A program made the position numbers and the translations under genes. The notes below the pieces were generated by a model. It made no database searches, was not told the DNA's origin, and worked only from the letters and a program-made list of their open reading frames with translations. Positions 1 through 5,279 of a DNA stretch of 5,940 nt are shown in pieces. The stretch is from Alkalibaculum bacchi (GTDB lineage Bacteria; Bacillota; Clostridia; Eubacteriales; Alkalibacteraceae), in NCBI RefSeq assembly GCF_937875145.1, contig NZ_CALNCS010000029.1:1-5940 (forward strand), read 5' to 3'. Position 1 is the stretch's first letter; every line of letters begins with the position of its first letter.

Positions 1-417
1 GAAAGTCTCTTCACCTTCCTGAAAGAAGAATCGAACTTCACCAGGTATTTCATTCTTCATTTCAGATAAAATTTTTGCTGCACCAAGAAGCATAGCTGCA
101 TGAGCATCGTGTCCACAGGCATGCATTATCCCAAGTGTTTTCGATTTAAATTCAACATCCGTTTCTTCTTTTACAGGAAGTGCATCAAAGTCTGCTCTTA
201 AAGCTATCGTTTTTCCGTTTTTCCCACCTTTTAATGTAGCAATTATAGATGTGTTTCCAGCTTTCTTATATGGTATTGCAAGTTTATCCAACTCTTTAAT
301 GATCTTTTCCTGAGTTTTAAATTCTTGTCCACTAAGTTCAGGATGTTCATGTAAATCTCTTCTAAAATTTATAATGTATTCTTCTATTGATTTAGCTTTG
401 TTTAATATGTCAGTCAT
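1..417 (-). CDS. M20D-family amidohydrolase (N-acyl-amino-acid / hippurate hydrolase type), N-terminal part, cut by window edge
   Basis: Reading the minus strand from an ATG at 417 gives 139 codons that stay open to the window edge. The product starts MTDILNKAKSIEEYI and carries the M20D landmarks in order: RRDLHEHPELSGQE (19-32), ALRADFDALPVKE (72-84) and MHACGHDAHAAML (98-110, with metal-ligand candidates C101 and H103). Near the edge is a QEGEE segment (133-137) where the family usually has QPAEE, which supplies the catalytic glutamate pair. The family hydrolyses N-acyl amino acids or related amides in the cytoplasm with a divalent metal pair; the exact substrate cannot be read here. A ribosome binding site, AGAGGTG (422-428), lies just upstream and supports this start. 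Family members are usually about 390 residues, so roughly the first third is present. The gene is divergent from the carbonic anhydrase gene. Confidence 0.93.
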   Translation of the reverse strand, partial: MTDILNKAKSIEEYIINFRRDLHEHPELSGQEFKTQEKIIKELDKLAIPYKKAGNTSIIATLKGGKNGKTIALRADFDALPVKEETDVEFKSKTLGIMHACGHDAHAAMLLGAAKILSEMKNEIPGEVRFFFQEGEETF

Positions 418-597
418 AAAACACCTCTTATTTAATCTATGAAGGTAGTATTTACTTAAATGTCTTTGAGCAAACAAAAATTAAGCAATCATTTCTTCTT
501 TATTGTATTTTATCATGAATATTATGTTTTAAGTTCGTTTCTGGATAAAAAAGGTCAATGGTCTTATCAAAAAAATTTTAGGACTTTTCTTAAGATA

Positions 598-626
598 TTG
601 TTGTATACTAATGGGATTAATATGAT
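598..626 (+). promoter_or_regulatory. Probable sigma-A promoter of the carbonic anhydrase gene
   Basis: A -35 candidate TTGTTG (598-603) is followed after exactly 17 bases by TATGAT (621-626), which is 5/6 to the -10 consensus. The expected start of transcription is near 633. This leaves about 43 bases before the GTG at 676, but only about 7 bases and no ribosome binding site before the ATG at 640. The -35 box is weak, so this is a moderate call. Confidence 0.5.
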
Positions 627-675
627 AAAATAGTAATAAATGGAATCCAAAAGCAAAATAGAAAGGAGAAATAAT

Positions 676-1422
676 GTGAATAATACGAACACACTATCAA
701 CACTATTAATAGCTGCATTGTTAACAGCAGTATTTACGGGGTGTACACCTCAGAAAATAATAGGAGTAAATGAACCTGTAATTGATCAAAACGTAGAGGT
801 TTATGAAAATCCTACAGTAAGTTCAGCAGAAGACGCAATCAAGTTATTAAAAGAAGGAAATAAAAGATTTGTAAATAATGAATTAGCGAACTATGACTTA
901 AGCCACACTAGACGAAGTGAATTAACTGAGGGACAAAAACCTTTTGCAGTAGTGGTAACATGTTCAGACTCAAGGGTAGTACCAGAGCATTTGCTCGATC
1001 AAGGTTTAGGAGATTTATTTGTTATAAGGGTGGCAGGTAATATATTAGATGAAGCAGAAATAGGGAGTATAGAATATGCAGTAGATCATTTAGGAAGTCC
1101 ATTAGTAGTAATATTAGGGCATGAGAGTTGTGGGGCAGTAACAACAGCAGTAGCAAAAGCCGAAAAACCTGCTGAAACACATACAACTGAGAATATCGAC
1201 GCATTCTTAGATAATATAGAGCCTGCAGTTGCAAAGGCTAAAAAAACCGAGTTAAAGGGAAAAGAATTAATAGAAAAAGCAGTAGATATAAATGTTGAAC
1301 TATCTGTCGACCAACTTTTAGAGGAAAGTAATATAGTAAAAGAGGGGGTAGACGCAGGTAAAATAAAAGTTGTAGGTGCTAAATATTTATTAACAAGTGG
1401 TGATGTTGAGTGGTTTGAATAG
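676..1422 (+). CDS. Beta-class carbonic anhydrase with N-terminal lipoprotein-like signal
   Basis: This enzyme interconverts CO2 and bicarbonate using zinc. Numbered from the GTG start (248 aa), the zinc site is visible as CSDSR (96-100; C96 ligand, D98-R100 dyad) and GHESCGAV (148-155; H149 and C152 ligands). Between them lies the family segment FVIRVAGNILDEAEIGSIEYA. The N-terminus has a hydrophobic stretch, LSTLLIAALLTAVFTGC, with a lipobox-like FTGC ending at C23. The protein is therefore probably exported and lipid-anchored outside the membrane, unlike the usual cytosolic beta enzymes. The GTG is chosen because AAAGGAGA (662-669) sits 6 bases before it. An in-frame ATG at 640 would add 12 residues, including K and R, giving a better signal-peptide n-region, but it has no ribosome binding site. 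Phe at lipobox -3 is not the commonest residue. The enzyme call is firm; anchoring and start are less certain. Confidence 0.93.
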   Translation: MNNTNTLSTLLIAALLTAVFTGCTPQKIIGVNEPVIDQNVEVYENPTVSSAEDAIKLLKEGNKRFVNNELANYDLSHTRRSELTEGQKPFAVVVTCSDSRVVPEHLLDQGLGDLFVIRVAGNILDEAEIGSIEYAVDHLGSPLVVILGHESCGAVTTAVAKAEKPAETHTTENIDAFLDNIEPAVAKAKKTELKGKELIEKAVDINVELSVDQLLEESNIVKEGVDAGKIKVVGAKYLLTSGDVEWFE

Positions 1423-1637
1423 GAACGCAAAAGTACTTTATGATAAATAAGGGTTAAGAATGAAGGAGCAAGGTCAAGGATTTATGAGGGAAATAAGGAA
1501 GAATTCTCAAGGGAGCAAATGTTTATTCTGTCTAATGTGAAGGTAGGCATTTGCGGAATGAAGTAAATTTTGCTGTAAATATTTAGAATACTTACATAAT
1601 AAGAAATTTTCTCAAAGAATTTTAAGGAAAAAGCAAT
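1423..1637. other. Gene-poor spacer between carbonic anhydrase and the aadE remnant
   Basis: No confident gene was seen. A 26-codon plus-strand frame starts at the ATG at 1460 (MKEQGQGFMREIRKNSQ...) after a weak AAGGG, but it has no family resemblance. A 7-bp inverted repeat, GCAAATG (1515-1521) with CATTTGC (1548-1554), has a 26-base loop and no following T-run, so it is not a convincing terminator. The minus strand is open over parts of this stretch in two frames, as expected for AT-rich DNA or decayed sequence downstream of the remnant. Confidence 0.5.
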
Positions 1638-1913
1638 CTATAATGAAGTGCTGTACCATAATCTCCAAAAAAAGGTAAACTTAATAAAAATTGATAACAA
1701 AGATTTAAATTTATCCTTTATGCTATTAATCCAGTCTTTGTTCTCCCTAAATGACCTTGTTTCAGTAACAACAAATACTATATCATTATCTTGAAATATA
1801 TTTTTGGACACATTTGGATTTGCACGTGAACCTTCTAAATACACCGCACGAATACGAATATCGTTATTGGCAACGGCTATGATTAAATCCAACATTTCTT
1901 TTTCAGATCGCAT
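1638..1913 (-). pseudogene. Aminoglycoside 6-adenylyltransferase (AadE/ANT(6)-like) N-terminal remnant
   Basis: The 91-residue product opens MRSEKEMLDLIIAVANND and continues with YLEGSRANPN (25-34) and FQDNDIVFVVTETRSF (40-55). This is the start of ANT(6)-type streptomycin adenylyltransferases: the nucleotidyltransferase GS motif at 28-29 followed by the metal-binding DxD at D42 and D44. The usual FQDYDI has Asn in place of Tyr here. Similarity stops around residue 62 (KDWI); the last 29 residues are AT-rich, unrelated sequence. Full family members are about 280-300 residues, so the rest of the catalytic domain and the C-terminal domain are missing, and no function is expected. Upstream, a TATAAT (minus strand, 1926-1931) and a weak GAGAG survive close to the ATG. 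This is either a resistance-type gene or a chromosomal housekeeping relative that has decayed. Confidence 0.82.
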
Positions 1914-1987
1914 ACAATGTCTCTCATTATAGTTTTACATTTTCTATATTAGAACCTTACTCTAATTAATCTATTATATTATCATAC

Positions 1988-2010
1988 ATATTCCACTTAA
2001 TAAGGAATAT
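1988..2010. repeat. Small AT-rich inverted repeat, possible weak terminator of the nitroreductase gene
   Basis: ATATTCC (1988-1994) pairs with GGAATAT (2004-2010) around a 9-base loop. It lies about 35 bases beyond the nitroreductase stop in the direction of transcription. The stem is short and AT-rich and is not followed by a clean T-run, so termination is only a suggestion. The loop and right arm overlap the first copy of a 13-base imperfect direct repeat (1995-2007 and 2025-2037, ACTTMATAAGGAA). Confidence 0.3.
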
Positions 2011-2044
2011 TAAATTTTTAATCTACTTCATAAGGAACTTTATC

Positions 2045-2569
2045 TTATTCTATATATTTCTCATACATTACCGTTTCGTCTATTTCCTTGCGCTCTGTAA
2101 TATGACGCTCTGGACTTAAAAAGCCTTTGTCAGGATACCCAATCAGGAGTAGAGCTGATGCATCGATGTAATCTGGTAAATTAAATTCATTGCTGATAAT
2201 GGCTGGATCAAACAAACCAACCATTACGCTTCCTATATTTAATTCTCTTGCCGCTAGCATCATATGGTCACAGACAATACCTATATCTAAATCACCTGAG
2301 CATTTATTGTCATATGGCCGTACTAATTCATTTCGTCGATCTCGACATACGATAAAAATACACTTAGAACCAAAGGTTTGATATGCTTTTTTGATTTTTA
2401 AAATATTTTCTTCACTCTGAACAACAATAATCCTTTGTGGTTGTTTATTACAAGCTGTAGGGGCGACACGTCCAGCCGATAGAATCTTATTTAAGTCACC
2501 TTTTGGAATCTGTGCTCCAGTAAAGCCGCGTGTTGTGCAGCGCTGTTTTGCCAGTGTTAAAAAACCCAT
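2045..2569 (-). CDS. Small nitroreductase-family FMN oxidoreductase
   Basis: The 174-residue product is a nitroreductase-fold flavoprotein, expected to bind FMN as a dimer and reduce nitroaromatics, quinones or similar compounds with NAD(P)H in the cytoplasm. Visible landmarks are the N-terminal phosphate-binding segment KQRCTTRGF (8-16), the APTACNKQPQR segment (36-46) that usually packs on the flavin, NIGSVMVGLFDP (111-122), and the C-terminal LLIGYPDKG (141-149). It is at the short end of the family but looks complete. The ATG at 2569 is supported by a GGGGGAAG-type ribosome binding site (about 2575-2583). A consensus promoter and a palindromic operator lie immediately upstream, and the divergent TetR gene is the obvious regulator. 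Nothing in the sequence fixes the substrate. Family confidence is high and specific activity unknown. Confidence 0.93.
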   Translation of the reverse strand: MGFLTLAKQRCTTRGFTGAQIPKGDLNKILSAGRVAPTACNKQPQRIIVVQSEENILKIKKAYQTFGSKCIFIVCRDRRNELVRPYDNKCSGDLDIGIVCDHMMLAARELNIGSVMVGLFDPAIISNEFNLPDYIDASALLLIGYPDKGFLSPERHITERKEIDETVMYEKYIE

Positions 2570-2585
2570 TATTCTTCCCCCTTAT

Positions 2586-2605
2586 ATGCGAATAATTATT
2601 CGCAT
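2586..2605. promoter_or_regulatory. Perfect 20-bp palindromic operator (O1), probable TetR-family site
   Basis: ATGCGAATAATTATTCGCAT is an exact inverted repeat with no spacer. It covers the predicted nitroreductase transcription start (near 2603) and lies directly downstream of that promoter's -10 box (2610-2615), ending just before its ribosome binding site. Binding here would block nitroreductase transcription. Assignment to the adjacent TetR protein is inferred from position and symmetry. Confidence 0.82.
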
Positions 2606-2609
2606 TATT

Positions 2610-2638
2610 ATTATAACAACTTCATTGATAGCTGTCAA
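2610..2638 (-). promoter_or_regulatory. Consensus sigma-A promoter of the nitroreductase gene
   Basis: On the minus strand, TTGACA (2633-2638) and TATAAT (2610-2615) are separated by exactly 17 bases, so both hexamers match the consensus 6/6. The predicted start near 2603 falls inside operator O1. A promoter this strong implies tight repression in the uninduced state. Confidence 0.88.
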
Positions 2639-2642
2639 CAAA

Positions 2643-2662
2643 ATGCGAATAAACATTCACAT
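2643..2662. promoter_or_regulatory. Second, imperfect operator copy (O2) between the two -35 boxes
   Basis: ATGCGAATAAACATTCACAT matches the perfect palindrome O1 at 17 of 20 positions, with the left half identical. It lies 4 bases from each flanking -35 box (nitroreductase 2633-2638, tetR 2667-2672), with its centre 57 bp from that of O1. It could be a lower-affinity site that autoregulates tetR. Confidence 0.7.
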
Positions 2663-2666
2663 TCTA

Positions 2667-2695
2667 TTGACCTGATTTAAAATTCAAAGTATAAT
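2667..2695 (+). promoter_or_regulatory. Sigma-A promoter of the TetR-family gene
   Basis: TTGACC (2667-2672, 5/6) and TATAAT (2690-2695, 6/6) are separated by exactly 17 bases. Transcription would start near 2702, where the ribosome binding site GAGGTG begins, giving a leader of only about 11 bases before the ATG at 2713. The promoter is divergent from that of the nitroreductase gene. Confidence 0.85.
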
Positions 2696-2712
2696 AAAAA
2701 TGAGGTGATACT

Positions 2713-3309
2713 ATGAATGATGTAAGAGAGCCCGTTCAAAAGCGTTCTATTGAAAAAAAGAAAAAAATACTAGATGCTGGGTTTGCCCTTTTTTGCGAAA
2801 AGGGGTATTACAAAACCAATACAATTGAGATTGCCAAAAGTGCTGGTATCTCAATAGGCTCATTATATAGTTACTTTAAAGATAAGAAACAAATATATAT
2901 TGCTGCTTTTCACGATTACCTTGAAAATATTTCAGGACATTTACTGGAAAAATTGAGTTTCCAACAGCCTCTTTCACTGCCTAGTTTTGTCGAAAATTGG
3001 ATCTGTTATTATATTGACTTATATGCCGATACCAGTCACGCTCTGGCTCAACTAAGAATGATGATATCAGAAGATATTGATATCAATCGTCACTTTTCCA
3101 ATTTTGAAAATGAATATTTTTTAAAAATCACAGCGCTATTGAACAAAAATGGTATAGAGCAAGATGATTTATTTGAAAAAGTTTACACTTGCTGTATTTT
3201 AATCGATGCTCTTAGACAGGAGAAATCTACATTTTCACACGATGGTTTAGACTTCAATATTTTTAAAAACCAAGTAACCAAAACTGTTATTGCATTATTG
3301 TCTAGTTGA
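2713..3309 (+). CDS. TetR/AcrR-family transcriptional regulator
   Basis: The 198-residue product has the TetR layout: a basic N-terminus, then a helix-turn-helix domain. KKKKILDAGFALFCEKGYY (15-33) is helix 1, and TIEIAKSAGISIGSLYSYFKDKKQI (37-61) holds the turn and recognition helix with the signature LYSYFKDK. The remaining helical ligand-binding part (about 65-198) is divergent, as usual, and gives no clue to the inducer. The ATG follows GAGGTG at 5 bases. The position opposite the nitroreductase gene, with a palindrome over that gene's start site and a second copy beside the tetR promoter, suggests it represses the nitroreductase gene and tunes itself. The inducer is probably a toxic compound handled by that enzyme. 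Family assignment is certain; target assignment is inference. Confidence 0.94.
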   Translation: MNDVREPVQKRSIEKKKKILDAGFALFCEKGYYKTNTIEIAKSAGISIGSLYSYFKDKKQIYIAAFHDYLENISGHLLEKLSFQQPLSLPSFVENWICYYIDLYADTSHALAQLRMMISEDIDINRHFSNFENEYFLKITALLNKNGIEQDDLFEKVYTCCILIDALRQEKSTFSHDGLDFNIFKNQVTKTVIALLSS

Positions 3310-3403
3310 TTTTTATTAAGGTTTTATAGCATTACAGAACAGCTCTCTTTTTCTGTATTTTCGTGTATGGCAGTTAATTTGTCATTTGATGACTCTATCT
3401 ATT

Positions 3404-3577
3404 ACAGAAAGAGCAAAGCCAACGATATGAAGGCTTTGCTCTTTCTTCAATTATCTCCCCCTCAAGAACATTTTTTACTGTTGCACGAACTTATGCATTA
3501 AAAAGCAATGTACCAAACAGTAAGCCTAAGGGAACATCACGAGGGACGCAAACATTAACATCACTTTTGCTCCCACT
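3404..3577 (-). pseudogene. Second unidentified minus-strand coding remnant with an internal stop
   Basis: In one minus-strand frame the sequence reads KSDVNVCVPRDVPLGLLF and GTLLFNA, then a TAA (3491-3493), and continues in the same frame as VRATVKNVLEGEIIEERAK. A single base change could have created the stop. The family is not recognised and there is no start codon with a ribosome binding site. Its far end overlaps the hairpin at 3406-3446, so coding there is doubtful. It may belong with the neighbouring remnant at 3586-3738 in a different frame. Confidence 0.25.
3406..3446. terminator. Strong 15-bp hairpin, probable terminator downstream of tetR
   Basis: AGAAAGAGCAAAGCC (3406-3420) pairs perfectly with GGCTTTGCTCTTTCT (3432-3446) across an 11-base loop. 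It lies about 96 bases after the tetR stop. The stem's own 3' side is T-rich but only TC and then AATT follow, so the U-tract is poor. It could act in either direction. Confidence 0.65.
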
Positions 3578-3585
3578 TTAAAGTA

Positions 3586-3738
3586 TTACTTCAATCCACA
3601 TGAAACCCCTTTGTTTTCAACGCCTTCATAGTTAATGTATTTCTTTCTAATATTATTAATCTCTTCCTCTAAAAAGGTAATTGTAATGAGATAGGACCTA
3701 TCATGCTCCTTTATTAAATTAGGTTCTTCTATAATCTT
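3586..3738 (-). pseudogene. Unidentified decayed coding remnant (C-terminal end, 50 codons)
   Basis: The minus strand is open for 50 codons between stops and has no ATG start. It ends in a normal-looking tail with segments such as LIKEHDRSYLITITFLEEE and INNIRKKYINYEGVENKG. The mix of charged and hydrophobic residues looks like real protein rather than random AT-rich translation. Just upstream in another frame is YPYDIIFKQNNLNIILEDY, which would join on with one frameshift. I do not recognise the family. It may be the end of a gene whose front was lost when the B12 unit arrived or rearranged. Confidence 0.35.
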
Positions 3739-3834
3739 CTAAAATTATGTTCAAATTATTTTGTTTAAAAATTATATCATAAGGATATATATACAACGCA
3801 ACATATTATTCAACAAACAAGGAGGTTCTAATAA

Positions 3835-4511
3835 ATGGATGATAATATTAAAGTTTATCTTAATCAATTTCAACAATATCTAGGAACCTATGATAAAGAT
3901 TGCACTATAGAATATTCAATGAGTTTTTTATCCGAAAAAAAATCACAGTTCAAGAGCTTTACGAAAAAATCCTTACTCCCTCCCTAAATAGTATATCAAT
4001 GACAAGGGCTGAGGAAGCCAGTGAAATCTGGAAAGAACATCTCATGACAAATATCGTGAGGACCATTATAGAATGTGCTTACCCATATGTGTTAAAGGAA
4101 AAGCACATTCATAAAGGTGAGTATAAAACACAAAGGGTAATCATTGTATGTCCTGAAGAGGAGTATCACGAGATTGGCGCTCGTATGGGAGCAGATTTTT
4201 TTGTCATTATGGATTATGAAGTATTCTACATAGGATGTAACACACCAAAAGAAACGCTCTACTCTGCCATTGATACCTTACACCCAGACATCATTGCTAT
4301 AAGTATTACTAACGCCTTAAATTTGGTTTCGCTCAAAAGGATTGTGAAAGAACTCAAAGAAAAAACAGGAAGTAGTGTTAAGATTCTACTTAGCGGCAGT
4401 GCATTTATTCATGCCAATAAAAATGAGAAAGACTTTAACGCTGATGGATTAGTTCTAACATTGAAAGACATTGAATTATTTAGGAGGAACCAACATGAGA
4501 CTAGCATTTAA
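3835..4511 (+). CDS. CarH-like cobalamin (B12)-binding protein without DNA-binding domain; frame broken at an A8 run
   Basis: The ATG at 3835 follows a strong AAGGAGG (3819-3825). This frame gives 36 codons (MDDNIKVYLNQFQQYLG...FLSEKK) up to eight A's at 3935-3942, then would run into a stop at about 3985. A -1 shift at the A run continues with ITVQELYEKILTPSLNSI and stays open to 4511, for a total of about 225 residues. The joined product has a four-helix B12 cap domain (about 20-100, with IWKEHL at 65-70 resembling the E-H pair over the upper face in CarH). A Rossmann B12-binding domain follows, with CPEEEYHEIGARM (106-118). Its E110-x-H112-x-x-G115 is the ExHxxG form of DxHxxG, which supplies the lower-axial His. 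No MerR-type DNA-binding domain is present. The downstream frame alone has only a TTG (3900) without a ribosome binding site. The 3' end overlaps the permease gene by 17 bases. Either slippage rescues the frame or this is a recent pseudogene. Confidence 0.82.
3935..3942 (+). other. A8 run / A_AAA_AAA slippery sequence at the frame break
   Basis: In the initiating frame the codons are GAA AAA AAA TCA, so the heptamer A_AAA_AAA is in the phase required for -1 slippage. Slipping back one base makes the next codon ATC (3942-3944), exactly the frame that carries the rest of the B12-binding protein. Adding one A during transcription would have the same effect. A clear downstream pseudoknot or stimulatory hairpin was not identified. 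Confidence 0.6.
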
Positions 4512-5256
4512 TATAGCATGGAGATTCTTATCCTCAAGCAAAGGGCAAACCGCCTTAATTGCACTAGGAATCGCTATAGGAATATCCGTTCAAGTATTTA
4601 TTGGCTCCTTAATTGCCGGACTTCAAAATAGTCTTGTAGACACAACCATAGGAAGTTCTTCACAGATTACAGTACTTTCAGACGATAATAACGGGCGAAT
4701 CTCTAATTATTCTTCTATTATAAATACAATAAAAGAGACAGATAAGAATATCACTGAAATCTCCCCTGCGGCGGATGCTTCTGGATTTATTAAAGTAGAT
4801 GATAGCACATACCCTATTCTTATGCGGGGATTTGAAATTAATCAAGCAGATGGAATTTATAAATTAAAATACGAACTTTTCGAAGGAGCTCTTCCAGCGA
4901 ACAAAGAAATTATCCTTGGAAAAGATTTTACAACGGAAATTGGTCTTAATGTAGGAGATAAAGTAGAAATTCTAACCCCATTTGGTAAAACAGAAGAAGT
5001 ATCACTTTCAGGTATATATGATTTAAAGGTATCAAATTTAAATAAGACTTGGGCAATCTCAAATATGCAATTAGTACAAGATATTTTTGAGTATGGTGAT
5101 GAAGTGACGGGAATTGAAACACAGTTAGAGGAAGTATTCGAAGCAGATATCGTTGCCGATAAACTAACTTCTACACTCCCCTCTACGCTTAAATTCTGTA
5201 CTTTGTTCACTATTAAATATATTGATAATATTAGTGGTATTAAAAAATATACCTAG
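4495..5256 (+). pseudogene. FtsX/MacB-type ABC transporter permease, truncated after the extracytoplasmic domain
   Basis: The ATG at 4495 has AGGAGG (4482-4487) 7 bases upstream and overlaps the end of the B12-binding gene by 17 bases, so translation is probably coupled. The product (253 aa) begins MRLAFNIAWRFLSSSKGQ, has one membrane helix at about 19-41, and then a MacB-type periplasmic-core-like domain (about 45-230). That domain includes LGKDFTTEIGLNVGDKVEIL (141-160) and ends in a region such as VFEADIVADKLTSTLPSTLK. After about residue 233 (nt 5194) it changes to an unrelated 20-residue AT-rich tail and stops. The family is usually about 380-410 residues with three more C-terminal membrane helices, all absent, and no ATPase gene follows. 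It is therefore probably non-functional as a transporter. It could have worked in substrate export or envelope lipoprotein handling; the substrate is unknown. Confidence 0.82.
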
Positions 5257-5279
5257 AATAAATCATACAACTCAGGTTC
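5195..5279. other. Junction between truncated permease and defence gene
   Basis: Permease family similarity ends near 5194 and the convergent Toprim gene's stop is at 5280-5282. The 85 bases between are AT-rich and non-conserved. A short inverted pair, GGTAT/ATACC, around a T/A run near 5234-5253 could be a weak terminator for the minus-strand gene. No obvious insertion-sequence ends or target-site duplication are visible. Confidence 0.4.

Larger units (their letters stand above)
3310..3834. other. Long stretch without an intact gene: terminator-like hairpins, decayed minus-strand coding, promoter region of the B12 gene
   Basis: Nothing here is an intact gene. After the tetR stop there is a small hairpin, ACAGAA (3334-3339) with TTCTGT (3351-3356) followed by ATTTT, and then the strong 15-bp hairpin at 3406-3446. 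On the minus strand, 3404-3577 and 3586-3738 read as protein-like stretches interrupted by stops. The last 80 bases are AT-rich and contain a possible promoter, TTGTTT (3761-3766) with a weak GATATA about 17 bases on, before the AAGGAGG that serves the gene at 3835. Confidence 0.6.

Noticed and set aside
553..558. TTGACC on the minus strand as -35 box of the M20 amidohydrolase gene
   Set aside because: No acceptable -10 hexamer occurs 16-18 bases downstream on that strand.
1022..1430. Open minus-strand frames of 70 and 114 codons opposite the carbonic anhydrase gene
   Set aside because: They lie wholly within a gene with intact catalytic motifs, have no ribosome binding sites, and one is a run of Leu from the reverse of AT-rich codons.
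1515..1554. GCAAATG/CATTTGC inverted repeat as terminator of the carbonic anhydrase gene
   Set aside because: The 7-bp stem has a 26-base loop and no T-run.
2190..2381. Plus-strand 63-codon open frame inside the nitroreductase gene
   Set aside because: It is antisense to a well-supported nitroreductase, has no family resemblance and no ribosome binding site.
3761..3790. Promoter for the B12-binding gene (TTGTTT, then GATATA)
   Set aside because: The -10 match is poor and the region is a run of AT repeats with several equally weak options, so it is mentioned only within the spacer entry.
4857..5210. Minus-strand 117-codon open frame inside the permease gene
   Set aside because: It is Ser/Thr-rich antisense translation of the permease extracytoplasmic domain with no recognisable motif.
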